Shown: piece by piece, positions 16,614 through 25,787 of the stretch | Position numbering within the stretch: position 1 is the stretch's first letter | Layout of the letters: each line of letters starts with the position of its first letter | NCBI GenBank assembly: GCA_041690035.1 | Contig: JBDNFC010000026.1 | Location: 1-46,530, forward strand | Source: CALSPH01 sp041690035 | Lineage (GTDB): Bacteria; Bacteroidota; Bacteroidia; NS11-12g; UBA955 | Direction: 5' to 3' | DNA: 46,530 bases | Translations under genes and position numbers: made by a program | The notes under the pieces: generated by a model | The model's input: only the letters and a program-made list of their open reading frames with translations | Database searches by the model: none | Told to the model about the DNA's origin: nothing

Positions 16614-17048
16614 TTACTCAGTAATTGTAACCGACTCCATTACATCACCCTGCACTAAATCATCAATAAGTTCTATACCTTTAATAATTTTTCCAAAAAC
16701 GGTATGTGCGCCATCTAAATGGGCTGTAGCATTTCTATCCAATACTATAAAAAACTGTGAACCTCCGGTGTCCTTGCCTGCATGTGCCATACTCAATACG
16801 CCTTTTTCATGAAATTGTTTTTCTGCCTTAGTCTCACAAGGTATATTGTATCCAGGACCGCCATGTCCAGCACCATGCGGACAGCCGCCCTGCACCACAA
16901 AACCTGGAATAACACGGTGAAAAGTTAAACCGTCATAAAACTTTTCGGTAGCTAATTTTTTGAAGTTCTCTGCGGTAATAGGGGTTTCTTTATCAAATAA
17001 TTCAAATTCTAAAACTCCTTTATTAGTTGTAATTGTAGCTGTGCTCAT
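16614..17048 (-). CDS. ppiB: Cyclophilin-type peptidyl-prolyl cis-trans isomerase
   Basis: 144 residues from the ATG at 17048. The cyclophilin core is clear: FHRVIPGFVVQGG holds the catalytic arginine and nearby residues, followed by GSQFFI and HLDGAHTVFGKI. A longer frame reaches 17081, but the TACCTTTG promoter element lies inside that extension and STATITTNKG is the normal start of short cytoplasmic cyclophilins. The extra 11 residues are therefore probably untranslated. No signal peptide is present from the chosen start, so it acts in the cytosol on proline bonds. It is the first gene of a pair with the ABC-F gene. Confidence 0.92.
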   Translation of the reverse strand: MSTATITTNKGVLEFELFDKETPITAENFKKLATEKFYDGLTFHRVIPGFVVQGGCPHGAGHGGPGYNIPCETKAEKQFHEKGVLSMAHAGKDTGGSQFFIVLDRNATAHLDGAHTVFGKIIKGIELIDDLVQGDVMESVTITE

Positions 17049-17057
17049 AAATGGCTG

Positions 17058-17065
17058 CAAAGGTA
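17058..17065 (-). promoter_or_regulatory. TAnnTTTG promoter element of the cyclophilin gene
   Basis: TACCTTTG on the minus strand ends nine bases before the ATG at 17048. It decides the start codon, because it falls inside the longer alternative frame. Confidence 0.6.
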
Positions 17066-17114
17066 AAAAAAATAAAGCCAAAAAAAGAATGTATATTTTA
17101 TTAATATAATTTAG

Positions 17115-17122
17115 TAACTTTG
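17115..17122 (+). promoter_or_regulatory. TAnnTTTG promoter element of the DUF1800-DUF1501 operon
   Basis: TAACTTTG lies 28 bases before the ATG at 17151 in the short divergent region shared with ppiB. No TTG is found at the usual upstream spacing. Confidence 0.45.
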
Positions 17123-17150
17123 TTCTTTCTTATTCTAAAAAATGTAAATT

Positions 17151-18851
17151 ATGGGTAATAATGCAAAATTAACTACAAAGAAGCATCAAGCGATAGATAT
17201 TAGCGGCAAAATAAGCGAATATGATATTACAAAAGACATCATTTTTAATAAATTTGCCAATACAAAATTGCCAGACCATTTAGATGAACCTCAGTCAGGA
17301 ATAGCTAAACACACTGGTGTATTTGCAAAAGAAGAAGCTCAGCACTTGCTCAACAGAACACTTTTTGGACACGACAAAGCTTTGCTTGATACCACAAAAT
17401 CTAAAACATTGGACCAAGCTGTAAATGATTTATTAAATACAAATCCAGCGATAACCAATTTCCCTGTTTATTGGAACGAAAGAGACCCAAACTATGGTGC
17501 AACATGGCACGATAAACCCTATGACCCCAATCTGGACAATATGCAGTCTTCCTCCCTAATTTATTGGCTTTCTGGCAATATGATCTTTCATGACAATACC
17601 ATTTTAGAAAAAATGGTGTTTTTTTGGCATAATCATTTTGCTACAGAAAATGATGTTGTGGGTACTGGAATAGATCATTTTAATCATTTTAAATTATTAA
17701 GAGACAATGCAATGGGCAATTTTAAAGACTTTGTATATAAAATTACTATTGACCCTGCAATGCTAAAATATTTAAACGGTATTTATAATACAAAAAATGC
17801 GCCAGACGAAAACTATGCAAGAGAGCTAATGGAATTATTTACACTAGGCAAAGACCCCGCAAGTCAATATACCGAAAATGATGTAAAGGCTGCAGCAAGG
17901 ATATTAACAGGATGGAAAATAAATGCAACAAGCCGCCAAAGTAATTTTGTGCCAAATGCTCATGATGTGCTCAACAAACAGTTTTCTTCTTTTTTTGGCA
18001 ATTCAAGCATTACAGGTAAATCAGGTGCTAGTGGAGCCAATGAAACCCAAGAGTTAATTAATTTGATTTTTACGAAATCAGACATTATTGCACAATTTAT
18101 GGTGCGCAAATTATACCGCTATTTTGTTTATTATAATATCACAGCAGATATTGAAACCAATGTAATTATTCCACTTGCCAATGATTTTAAAACCAATTGG
18201 GAAATTAAACCATTGCTAGAAAACCTATTCAAAAGCGCCCATTTTTATGACAGTTTAAATAGGGGCTGTTATATTAAAACCCCTTTTGATCTTTATGGAA
18301 GTATTAATAAAGCCTGTAAAACCATACATCCAGTTTCTACTGTATTTAGAACTTATAAAAGTTATGAATTGGCTTATTTTTTTGGTACCACAATGAGCTT
18401 ACAAATGGCAGAACCACCCAGTGTTGCTGGATGGCCAGCATTTTATCAAACACCAAAATTTCATGAAATATGGATTAACAGTGATACTTTTCCAAAAAGA
18501 GTTTCTTATTGCGTATACCTGCTCTTCTCAGGATACCCTGTGCAAACTGAAAAGGTAATTATAGATTGTATTAGCTTAGCAGAGCAATTTGGCAATGACG
18601 CTGCAGACCCTAACAAATTAGTGGCAGGCATCTGCGATTTAATGCTGGGTGCTGATATATCAATCACATCTAAAAACACTATAAAGAACGGCAGTTTATT
18701 AACAGGAGTTTCATTAGACAGCTATTGGACTTCTGCATGGAATGATTTTCAGGCAGATAAGACAAACACAATTAAAAAAAATACAGTAAATATCAGGATT
18801 CAACTTTTATTAAAATTTATTTTTGAACTCCCAGAATTTCAACTCATGTAA
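17151..18851 (+). CDS. DUF1800 family protein
   Basis: 566 residues. Recognisable family segments are HLLNRTLFG (about 66-74), LEKMVFFWHNHFATE, NYARELMELFTLGKD with the AREL-ELFTLG core, YTENDVKAAARILTGW, and AEPPSVAGWPAFYQT near the C-terminus. The biochemical role of DUF1800 is unknown. It nearly always precedes a DUF1501 gene, and it does so here with 26 bases between. I see no signal peptide at the N-terminus (MGNNAKLTTKK), so export, if any, may depend on the partner. The ATG at 17151 is preferred because upstream codons are blocked by a stop. Confidence 0.88.
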   Translation: MGNNAKLTTKKHQAIDISGKISEYDITKDIIFNKFANTKLPDHLDEPQSGIAKHTGVFAKEEAQHLLNRTLFGHDKALLDTTKSKTLDQAVNDLLNTNPAITNFPVYWNERDPNYGATWHDKPYDPNLDNMQSSSLIYWLSGNMIFHDNTILEKMVFFWHNHFATENDVVGTGIDHFNHFKLLRDNAMGNFKDFVYKITIDPAMLKYLNGIYNTKNAPDENYARELMELFTLGKDPASQYTENDVKAAARILTGWKINATSRQSNFVPNAHDVLNKQFSSFFGNSSITGKSGASGANETQELINLIFTKSDIIAQFMVRKLYRYFVYYNITADIETNVIIPLANDFKTNWEIKPLLENLFKSAHFYDSLNRGCYIKTPFDLYGSINKACKTIHPVSTVFRTYKSYELAYFFGTTMSLQMAEPPSVAGWPAFYQTPKFHEIWINSDTFPKRVSYCVYLLFSGYPVQTEKVIIDCISLAEQFGNDAADPNKLVAGICDLMLGADISITSKNTIKNGSLLTGVSLDSYWTSAWNDFQADKTNTIKKNTVNIRIQLLLKFIFELPEFQLM

Positions 18852-18877
18852 AATTTAAAAAAATTTTTATACACAAT

Positions 18878-20467
18878 ATGAAAAGACGAACATTTATAAA
18901 ATCAGCTGCTCCAGCTATCATGATTCCAAGCTTAATAAGCGGTTTTGGCGTTAAAGCTTTTGGATCTAATAAATTTTTAAAAAAACTAGCACGCAGAGCA
19001 GCTGCCAATGGAAGAGTATTTGTAGTAATTGAACTTAACGGTGGAAATGATGGTTTAAATACCGTAATACCAGTAGACCAATATAGCAATCTAAGCAATG
19101 CAAGAGGAAATGTATTAATACCAGAAAATAAAACCTTAGCTTTAAACGGAACCTCCAAAACAAAACTTCACCCAGCAATGAGTGGAATGCAAACTTTATT
19201 TAACGATAAAAAATTGTGTATTATACAAAATGTGGGCTACCCAGATCCAAATTTTTCTCACTTTAGATCAATGGATATTTGGAAAAGCGCATCCAATTCT
19301 AATCAAAATTTAACAGATGGGTGGCTTGGAAGATATCTAAATGAAGATTATGCAGGCTATCCAGATAACTTTCCTACTCCAAGCATGCCAGACCCTTTGG
19401 CTGTTCAAATAGGAAGTGTGGTTTCCCTATCCCTCATCGGCCCAAATGCTACAAACATGGCCATGAATGTTACAGACCCAGATGAATTTTATGCCCTAAC
19501 AAATTCTATTATAGACCCCGCACCAAATACACCATCGGGCCACGAACTTACTTTTATAAGAAAAGTTGCCCAACAAACTCAAACCTACCTATCTGTTATT
19601 AAGGATGCCTCTGCGGCTGGCAGTAATTTATCTACTCTGTATCCTGCAGCGAACGAAAATAACGAACTTGCAGAAGCCTTAAAAATAGTTGCACGATTAA
19701 TAAAAGGAGGATTAAAAACACCGCTTTACTATGTTGGCATTGGCGGTTTTGATACCCATGCGCAGCAAGTAGATACTACAGATACTACCAAAGGAGCGCA
19801 TGCTAAATTATTAACCAATGTATCTAAGGCCATGCACGCATTTGTAGACGACTGCGAAAAACTTGGCATCTCAGACAGAGTGGCTGGCATGACATTTAGC
19901 GAATTTGGAAGAAGAGTGCAAAGCAACTTTAGCCTAGGCACAGATCACGGTGCAGCTGCCCCCTTATTTGTTTTTGGCAAAAATGTTAATCCTGTAATTA
20001 TTGGAAATAACCCTGTAATTAATAGCAATACTTCTGTAAATGATAATGTGCCGATGGAATATGATTTTAGGCAGGTCTATGCAAGTGTATTGCAACAATG
20101 GTTTCAGCTAGATGATGAAACCACAGATAATGATGTGATGCTGCAAAATTTTGACAACCTTCCTATTTTTAAAAATAATCTTAATTTTCTGCCTACTTTT
20201 AAAGCTGAAAGAGGTCTATTAATGGCGCAAAATTATCCAAATCCTGTAAAAGATAAATGCTTTATCCCTATCAATACGCCTGGAGGACAAATTTCTATTT
20301 TACTCTATGACGCTATGGGTAGGAAAATAAAAAATATCTTTGAAGGTACTATGCCCTCAGGAGAGCAAGATATATTATTTAACAGAGAATCACTGCCCAC
20401 AGGAAATTATTACTATCAAATGAGCTATAAAAATGAGCGTATTACAAAAACTATGATGATTCAATAA
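18878..20467 (+). CDS. DUF1501 family protein with Tat signal and T9SS sorting tail
   Basis: 529 residues. The N-terminus has the twin-arginine motif RRTFIK (3-8) followed by a hydrophobic stretch, so export across the inner membrane should be by the Tat route in a folded state. The core shows VVIELNGGNDGLNTVIP, FSHFRSMDIWKSA, GFDTHAQQ and FSEFGRRV, typical of DUF1501, which resembles alkaline-phosphatase-fold sulfatases. From about residue 447 there is a T9SS type A sorting domain: AQNYPNPVKD, ILLYDAMGRKI, LPTGNYYYQM and ITKTMMIQ at the end. The product should therefore reach the cell surface. It is the second gene of a pair with DUF1800. Confidence 0.9.
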   Translation: MKRRTFIKSAAPAIMIPSLISGFGVKAFGSNKFLKKLARRAAANGRVFVVIELNGGNDGLNTVIPVDQYSNLSNARGNVLIPENKTLALNGTSKTKLHPAMSGMQTLFNDKKLCIIQNVGYPDPNFSHFRSMDIWKSASNSNQNLTDGWLGRYLNEDYAGYPDNFPTPSMPDPLAVQIGSVVSLSLIGPNATNMAMNVTDPDEFYALTNSIIDPAPNTPSGHELTFIRKVAQQTQTYLSVIKDASAAGSNLSTLYPAANENNELAEALKIVARLIKGGLKTPLYYVGIGGFDTHAQQVDTTDTTKGAHAKLLTNVSKAMHAFVDDCEKLGISDRVAGMTFSEFGRRVQSNFSLGTDHGAAAPLFVFGKNVNPVIIGNNPVINSNTSVNDNVPMEYDFRQVYASVLQQWFQLDDETTDNDVMLQNFDNLPIFKNNLNFLPTFKAERGLLMAQNYPNPVKDKCFIPINTPGGQISILLYDAMGRKIKNIFEGTMPSGEQDILFNRESLPTGNYYYQMSYKNERITKTMMIQ

Positions 20468-20558
20468 TCAAAAAAAGTTATGCCCAAATTTATAAATTAA
20501 ATTTAGTCTTTTTCTTTGAAAATATATAGCGTAATTTGCAGTATTAAATTATTGCATC

Positions 20559-21326
20559 ATGGTTAATTTTTATACCCAAAACAATATTGGTTACATAACC
20601 ATGAAAAGGGCAGAAAAGAAAAATGCCTTAAATGATGAAATGGTGGAACAATTAAAAATTGCTTTCAACACAGCCAATGATGATAAAAATACGAAAATAA
20701 TTGTACTGCAAGCAGAGGGCGATATATTTAGTGCAGGCGCAGACCTTGCTTATCTCAAAAAACTGCAAGACAATTCATTTGAAGAAAATTTAGCAGACTC
20801 AAGCAAACTTGCCTCATTATTTAGACTTATTTATGAGGGGCCCAAGGTTGTCATTGCTGCAGTGCAAGGACATGCAATTGCTGGTGGTTGTGGTTTGGCA
20901 ACTGTATGTGATTTTTGCATAGCAAGTTCTCACGCAAAATTTGGCTACACCGAGGTAAGAATAGGTTTTATACCCGCTATTGTTTCCTATTTTTTGCTCA
21001 AAAAAATTGGAGAAACCAAAGCCAAAGCATTATTGCTGACCGGAGATTTAATTGACGCCCAAACCGCAGTAAATTATGGATTAATAAATCAAGTTGTAAA
21101 AAAAGATTTATTAATGCCCACTATAGAAAATTTAGCAAATAATATTATAAAAAACTGCTCAAAAGAAGCACTCAAACTTACCAAGAAATTGATTTCAGAA
21201 ATAAGCACAATGCCATTAAAAAATGCACTATTATTGGCTTCCCAAAAAAATGCAACGGCAAGGGCAAGTAAAGATTGCAAAAAAGGCATTAATAGTTTTT
21301 TAAACAAAGAAGAAATAAAATGGTAA
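20559..21326 (+). CDS. Enoyl-CoA hydratase/isomerase family protein, methylglutaconyl-CoA hydratase-like
   Basis: 255 residues, crotonase fold. FSAGADL (57-63) and AVQGHAIAGGCGLA (101-114) form the CoA-binding and oxyanion-hole segments. FGYTEVRIGFIPAIVS (128-143) supplies one catalytic glutamate (Glu132), and its shape E-R-GFIPA resembles methylglutaconyl-CoA hydratases of leucine breakdown. The position of the second glutamate of classic enoyl-CoA hydratase is Ala157. It probably hydrates or isomerises an acyl-CoA in the cytosol. Its 3' end overlaps the TatD start by seven bases, making it the first gene of a five-gene operon of otherwise unrelated housekeeping functions. Confidence 0.82.
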   Translation: MVNFYTQNNIGYITMKRAEKKNALNDEMVEQLKIAFNTANDDKNTKIIVLQAEGDIFSAGADLAYLKKLQDNSFEENLADSSKLASLFRLIYEGPKVVIAAVQGHAIAGGCGLATVCDFCIASSHAKFGYTEVRIGFIPAIVSYFLLKKIGETKAKALLLTGDLIDAQTAVNYGLINQVVKKDLLMPTIENLANNIIKNCSKEALKLTKKLISEISTMPLKNALLLASQKNATARASKDCKKGINSFLNKEEIKW

Positions 21327-22093
21327 CACTCATAGATACACATGCACACATTTACACTGATGATTTTGCAGATTTGAGCGAAATGATGCTTGCAGCAGAA
21401 AAAGCCAATGTAGTCAATATATTGATGCCAAATATTGATGAGGAGAGCATAGAATCAATGCTCAATATCAACAAACTTTATCCCAAAAATACGAGCTTAA
21501 TGATGGGATTACATCCTTGCAGTGTAAAAAAAGAATATCAAGCACAATTGTTATCCATTAATGAAATTTTGGGCAAAGAAAACATAAAAGCAATTGGCGA
21601 AATAGGATTAGACTACTACTGGAGCGAAGATCTTAAAAAAGAACAAATTGTAGCATTAGAAATACAGTTGCAATGGGCAATAGACCGTAAATTGCCGGTT
21701 TCTTTGCACACTAGAAATGCAACACAAGATACCATAGATCTTTGTAAAAATTTTAAAGGTTTAAGAGGTGTTTTTCATTGTTTTGGTGGCACTATATCTG
21801 AGGCAGAACAAATCATAAATTTAGAAATGCATTTAGGCATAGGTGGAATTGCAACTTTTAAAAATGGTGGATTATTGCCTGTGCTTGAAAACATTTCATT
21901 AGACAATATTGTATTAGAAACAGATGCCCCATACCTAGCCCCCACACCTTATAGAGGTAAAAGAAACGAACCAGCATATTTATTAATTATTGCACAACAT
22001 GTAGCAGATATTATGAACGAAGGGCTTTATCAAGTTGCAAAAGCCACAAGCAAAAATGCTGTAAATATTTTTAATTTATCTAAAATAGATTAA
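21320..22093 (+). CDS. TatD family metal-dependent hydrolase/DNase
   Basis: 257 residues, normal for TatD. Metal-binding His8 and His10 lie in DTHAHIY. KAIGEIGLDYYW has the bridging glutamate. LPVSLHTRNA, GVFHCFGGT and LETDAPYLAP supply the remaining His and Asp ligands, all present. TatD enzymes have 3'-5' exonuclease or deoxyribonuclease activity and act in the cytosol. The ATG at 21320 overlaps the preceding gene and gives the exact family N-terminus. The next gene follows with two bases between. Confidence 0.92.
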   Translation: MVTLIDTHAHIYTDDFADLSEMMLAAEKANVVNILMPNIDEESIESMLNINKLYPKNTSLMMGLHPCSVKKEYQAQLLSINEILGKENIKAIGEIGLDYYWSEDLKKEQIVALEIQLQWAIDRKLPVSLHTRNATQDTIDLCKNFKGLRGVFHCFGGTISEAEQIINLEMHLGIGGIATFKNGGLLPVLENISLDNIVLETDAPYLAPTPYRGKRNEPAYLLIIAQHVADIMNEGLYQVAKATSKNAVNIFNLSKID

Positions 22094-22095
22094 GC

Positions 22096-23205
22096 ATGAA
22101 ACACACCGTTAGTGATTTGCTAGATGTATTAGAAGAAATTGCTCCATTAAGCTTGCAAGAATCTTATGACAATTCAGGACTAATAATTGGAGATAAAAAC
22201 GATATTATTTCAAATGTTTTGCTAAGTTTGGACTGCACTTTAGAAACAATAAAAGAAGCAATTAAAAAAAATTGCAACATAATATTAAGCCATCATCCCC
22301 TCATATTTGGGGGATTAAAATCTATCACAACCCAAAATACTGAAGTTGAAAAAGCAGTAATATTGGCTATAAAAAATAATATAAATATTATTGCTTGTCA
22401 TACAAATTTAGACAATGTATATGAACATGGAGTTAGCACAAGCATGTTAGAAATAATGGGACTAAAAGATATCGAAATTTTAGTGCCTAAAAGTGGGCAC
22501 TTATGCAAATTAAAAACCTATATCCCTTTAGAAAGTTTTGAAATGGTGCAAAATGCATTGTTTGATGCAGGCGCAGGCAGGATTGGAAATTACTCAGAAT
22601 GTGGGTTTTCTTCTTTGGGTGAAGGCACTTTTAATCCATCTGAATATGCAAATCCGGTATTAGGAGATAAACATTGTAGAAATACCTTAAAAGAAAAAGA
22701 ACTTGCAGTCCTTGTGCCCAATTATTTAATAAATACAATTGTGCATACTTTGAAAAAGGTACATCCTTATGAAGAAATTGCTTATGATGTATTTCCCCTT
22801 TTAAATAAACATCAAAGAATTGGCAGCGGAGCCATTGGAATATTAAACGAAGCAATTACACAAGAGGAATTTTTATTACTTGTGAAAAAAAGTTTTGAAT
22901 GCAAAACCTTTAGATATAGCAAAAATAAAGAAAATAAGATAAAAAAGATTGCATTTTGCGGAGGTAGCGGCAGTTTCTTAATCGAAGATGCCATGAACAA
23001 AGGTGCTGATGCATATATCACCTCTGATATAAAGTACCACGATTTTTTTGAAGCGTCCCATAAACTTACACTTTGCGACATTGGACACTATGAAAGTGAA
23101 ATTCACACTTTAAAAATATTTAGCAATGTTTTAACTAAAAAATTCACTACCTTCGCAACCCTTTTTACAGACATAAATACAAACCCAGTAGCACATTACG
23201 CATGA
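22096..23205 (+). CDS. Nif3-like dinuclear metal centre protein (long form)
   Basis: 369 residues. The metal ligands are visible in LSHHPLIFGG (64-73, His66 and His67), ACHTNLDN, and near the C-terminus TSDIKYHDFFEA and DIGHYESE. The middle, about 130-235, contains the PII/CutA-like insertion (KLKTYIP, VHPYEEIAYD) found in the long bacterial form. The family is often annotated as GTP cyclohydrolase I type 2, but its physiological role is not settled. It is co-transcribed with tatD and overlaps the following zinc-ribbon gene by four bases, an arrangement frequent in Bacteroidota. Confidence 0.92.
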   Translation: MKHTVSDLLDVLEEIAPLSLQESYDNSGLIIGDKNDIISNVLLSLDCTLETIKEAIKKNCNIILSHHPLIFGGLKSITTQNTEVEKAVILAIKNNINIIACHTNLDNVYEHGVSTSMLEIMGLKDIEILVPKSGHLCKLKTYIPLESFEMVQNALFDAGAGRIGNYSECGFSSLGEGTFNPSEYANPVLGDKHCRNTLKEKELAVLVPNYLINTIVHTLKKVHPYEEIAYDVFPLLNKHQRIGSGAIGILNEAITQEEFLLLVKKSFECKTFRYSKNKENKIKKIAFCGGSGSFLIEDAMNKGADAYITSDIKYHDFFEASHKLTLCDIGHYESEIHTLKIFSNVLTKKFTTFATLFTDINTNPVAHYA

Positions 23206-24008
23206 ACCCATCAATAGAAAATAAATTAAAGGCACTTTACCACGTTCAAACAATTGACAGCAAGATAGATAAACTAGCCTCAATTAGAGGAGATTTACCA
23301 TTAGAAGTTGCAGATTTAGAGGATGACATTACAGGATTAAACACTAGAATAGAAAATATAAAGTCTACTTTAGTAGATATTGATGACATACTGAATGCAA
23401 ATAAAGTAACCATTAAGGATAAAGAAAAAACAATTGTTAAATACAAAGAACAATTGAATGATGTGAGAAACAATAGAGAGTTTGAAGCCCTTACTAAAGA
23501 AATTGAAATCATGGAATTAGAAATCATGTCTTTAGAAAAATCAAATAAAGAAGCTTATTACAATATTGAGCTAAAAAACGAATTATTGACAGAAACTCAA
23601 GAAAAATTAGACAGTAGAGATAAAGACTTAGAATTCAAGAAAACCGAATTAGAAATAATTATTAAGGAAACAGAAGAAGAAGAAGCCAAACTAGGAGAAG
23701 AAAGAAATAAAGCTTTTGCAGAATTAGAAATTAGATTGCAAACTGCATATAAAAGAATTAGGTCTAATGTAAAAAATGGTATAGCTGTCGCCCCAATCCT
23801 TAGGGGATCTTGTGGAGGATGTTTTGCACAAATACCACCTCAAAGACAGTCAGATATTCGTCAGCACATGCGCATTATTGACTGCGAAAATTGTGGTAGA
23901 ATAATTGTAGATAATTCTATTAGCGGTTTAGAAACAGAAATCGTTGAAGAGGTAAAAGCTGCACCAAAAAGAAGAGGCAAAATTGGCTCACTTGGAGGGG
24001 TAAATTAA
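23202..24008 (+). CDS. Coiled-coil protein with C-terminal zinc ribbon
   Basis: 268 residues. Residues 30-185 are strongly charged with heptad character, predicted to form a long antiparallel coiled coil. A four-cysteine zinc ribbon follows: Cys204 and Cys207 (GSCGGCFAQIPP), Cys228 and Cys231 (CENCGR). This is the architecture of the family known as C4-type zinc ribbon proteins, encoded beside nif3 in many bacteria; a nucleic-acid-related role has been suggested but is not established. The ATG overlaps the nif3 stop (ATGA), so production of the two proteins is likely coupled. Confidence 0.88.
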   Translation: MNPSIENKLKALYHVQTIDSKIDKLASIRGDLPLEVADLEDDITGLNTRIENIKSTLVDIDDILNANKVTIKDKEKTIVKYKEQLNDVRNNREFEALTKEIEIMELEIMSLEKSNKEAYYNIELKNELLTETQEKLDSRDKDLEFKKTELEIIIKETEEEEAKLGEERNKAFAELEIRLQTAYKRIRSNVKNGIAVAPILRGSCGGCFAQIPPQRQSDIRQHMRIIDCENCGRIIVDNSISGLETEIVEEVKAAPKRRGKIGSLGGVN

Positions 24009-24016
24009 AAGGAAAA

Positions 24017-24760
24017 ATGGCAATAGAAAATGCCATTTTATTGTTAGGCAAAAAACTTAGTCATTCATTTTCAAAACTTTATTTTGATAAAATATTTGCT
24101 CAACAATCTTATAAAGATTGGTCATATAATATTTTTGAGTTACAACATATTGATGAGTTTTTATCTTTAAAAAATCAGCAATACTTAGGATTTAATGTTA
24201 CCATTCCTTACAAAACAGCTATTATTCCATACTTAGATAATTGCAGTAATGAAGCAAGGTGTATAGGTGCTGTAAATACAATCAAAAGAATATCAATTAA
24301 CCATAAAAATCTTTTTTATGGTTATAACACCGATGCACCTGCATTTGATCTTACTATCAAGCCACTATTGCATCGGGTGCATAAAGCACTTATTATTGGC
24401 AATGGAGGTGTTGCAAAAGCGGTACAATTTGTTTTAGAAAAAAATAATATAGTATACCAAACAATCGCAAGAAATACGCAACTTAGCCTAGAAAATTTTA
24501 ATAACGATTTATTAAAAACTCATCAGTTGATTATAAATTGCACACCTGTAGGCATGTATCCAAACCAAAACGAATGTATAAATTTTCCATTCCACCTCCT
24601 CAATTCAAAACATATTTTGTATGATATGGTTTACAATCCAAGCAAAACACTTTTTTTAGCCAGTGGCGATAAACAGGGATGCACAACAATAAATGGTTTA
24701 AAAATGCTTTACACCCAAGCTGAATTGGCCCTCAAAATTTGGGAAAACAAGCTAATTTGA
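24017..24760 (+). CDS. aroE: Shikimate dehydrogenase
   Basis: 247 residues, slightly short of the usual 270. The N-terminal shikimate-binding SHSFSK (15-20), GFNVTIPYK with the catalytic lysine, and GAVNT followed by GYNTDAPAF are all present. The NADP domain has ALIIGNGGVAKAV and INCTPVGMYPN, and DMVYNPSKT follows. The enzyme reduces 3-dehydroshikimate in aromatic amino acid synthesis. It lies eight bases after the zinc-ribbon gene and ends the operon started by the hydratase gene. No other aro gene is in the window. Confidence 0.92.
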   Translation: MAIENAILLLGKKLSHSFSKLYFDKIFAQQSYKDWSYNIFELQHIDEFLSLKNQQYLGFNVTIPYKTAIIPYLDNCSNEARCIGAVNTIKRISINHKNLFYGYNTDAPAFDLTIKPLLHRVHKALIIGNGGVAKAVQFVLEKNNIVYQTIARNTQLSLENFNNDLLKTHQLIINCTPVGMYPNQNECINFPFHLLNSKHILYDMVYNPSKTLFLASGDKQGCTTINGLKMLYTQAELALKIWENKLI

Positions 24761-24809
24761 GTCCATCACTTAAAAATTGGAACACTATTTGAAATAACTA
24801 CTATAAATC

Positions 24810-25646
24810 ATGAAAATGAAAAATTTTATAAAAATATTAAATATGAAACCTTTAATCTGCCTTATGCTTCCAATGCTACTTGCCTTTACAAGCAATAATA
24901 GTGGGTCTAATGCAGATAGTTTTGTATACCGAAAAATTACAGGAGGCGCATTTAGCTATAAAGAACAACTATCCTATCGTGTGCACTATGGATTTATAAA
25001 TGCTGCAGTAATAGACCTTTCTGTGGGTGCCGATGCAGTTTCAGTAAATAACAGAAATACGTATTATATTAAAGCCGAGGGCAAAACAATTAGTACATTT
25101 GATTGGATGTTTAAAGTAAGAGATAAATTTGAAACCTATATTGATCAAGATGCTCTTGCTCCCCAAAAATTTATAAAAGCGGTAATAGAAGATTCTTACA
25201 AAGATACAGATGTAGCAATTTTTAAGCATCCCGATAAAGTTCTTTTCAGTACCAAGGCAAAGGGACAATTAAAAATGTCTGAATATACTCAAGATGTTAT
25301 TTCAGCAATATATTATGCGAGAAATTTAGATTTTAAAAATGCAAAAGTTGGTCAAGAGTATCTTATTGATGTTTATTTAGATAATGAAATTTATAATCTC
25401 AAATTTAAGTATGATGGAAAAGAAACTATCAAAACTGACCTTGGAAAAGTTAAATGTTTGCGATTGGTTCCAAAAGTGGTTGTAGACAGGGTGTTTAAAA
25501 AAGAAGACGATCTTACACTTTGGGTATCTGATGATGACAATAAAATACCAATTAGGGTAAAAGCAAAGATAGCTGTGGGATCTTTAAAAGTAGATTTGGT
25601 AAAATACAGTAATTTAAAAAATTCATTTTCTGCTCTCTCAAAATAG
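24810..25646 (+). CDS. DUF3108 family secreted protein
   Basis: 278 residues from the first ATG; a second start at 24843 (residue 12) is equally placed for the signal peptide. The hydrophobic stretch PLICLMLPMLLAF is followed by a polar serine/asparagine segment, so the protein is likely periplasmic. No lipobox cysteine is seen. The mature part matches DUF3108: ISTFDWMFKVRDKFETYID, DVISAIYYARNLDF, LRLVPKV and DLTLWVSDDDNKIPIRVKA. It is expected to be an all-beta envelope protein of unknown role. It lies 49 bases after aroE and may be co-transcribed. Confidence 0.78.
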   Translation: MKMKNFIKILNMKPLICLMLPMLLAFTSNNSGSNADSFVYRKITGGAFSYKEQLSYRVHYGFINAAVIDLSVGADAVSVNNRNTYYIKAEGKTISTFDWMFKVRDKFETYIDQDALAPQKFIKAVIEDSYKDTDVAIFKHPDKVLFSTKAKGQLKMSEYTQDVISAIYYARNLDFKNAKVGQEYLIDVYLDNEIYNLKFKYDGKETIKTDLGKVKCLRLVPKVVVDRVFKKEDDLTLWVSDDDNKIPIRVKAKIAVGSLKVDLVKYSNLKNSFSALSK

Positions 25647-25653
25647 AAAAGCG

Positions 25654-25787
25654 TTAGTGATGTCCTTTTTTACGAATCACTCCACCTTTTTCCTCTTTAA
25701 TGCGCTGCACATAAAAAATGCATTTGGGTCTTTTAGCCTTATTGTATCTTGAATTCTATTAATATCTAATCTTTTAACAATTGTCAT
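25654..25787 (-). pseudogene. Frameshifted C-terminal remnant resembling DUF2179 (YitT-type) proteins
   Basis: Two minus-strand frames join into one coherent tail. The first runs from ATG 25787 (TIVKRLDINRI, then DTIRLKDPNAFF). The second begins at the T-run near 25711-25716 and reads YVQRIKEEKGGVIRKKGHH to a TAA at 25654. Adding one T to the six-T run restores a single frame through DPNAFFYVQRIKEE. The sequence pattern R-E/D-I..I...I...DPNAF...GG..KK..H is that of the DUF2179 domain at the end of YitT-family membrane proteins. All upstream transmembrane segments are missing. The family assignment is from memory of the motif and is moderately sure; the broken state is clear. Confidence 0.5.

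Noticed and set aside
16614..17081. Cyclophilin with an N-terminal signal (start at 17081)
   Set aside because: The extension contains the promoter element TACCTTTG and is probably not transcribed.
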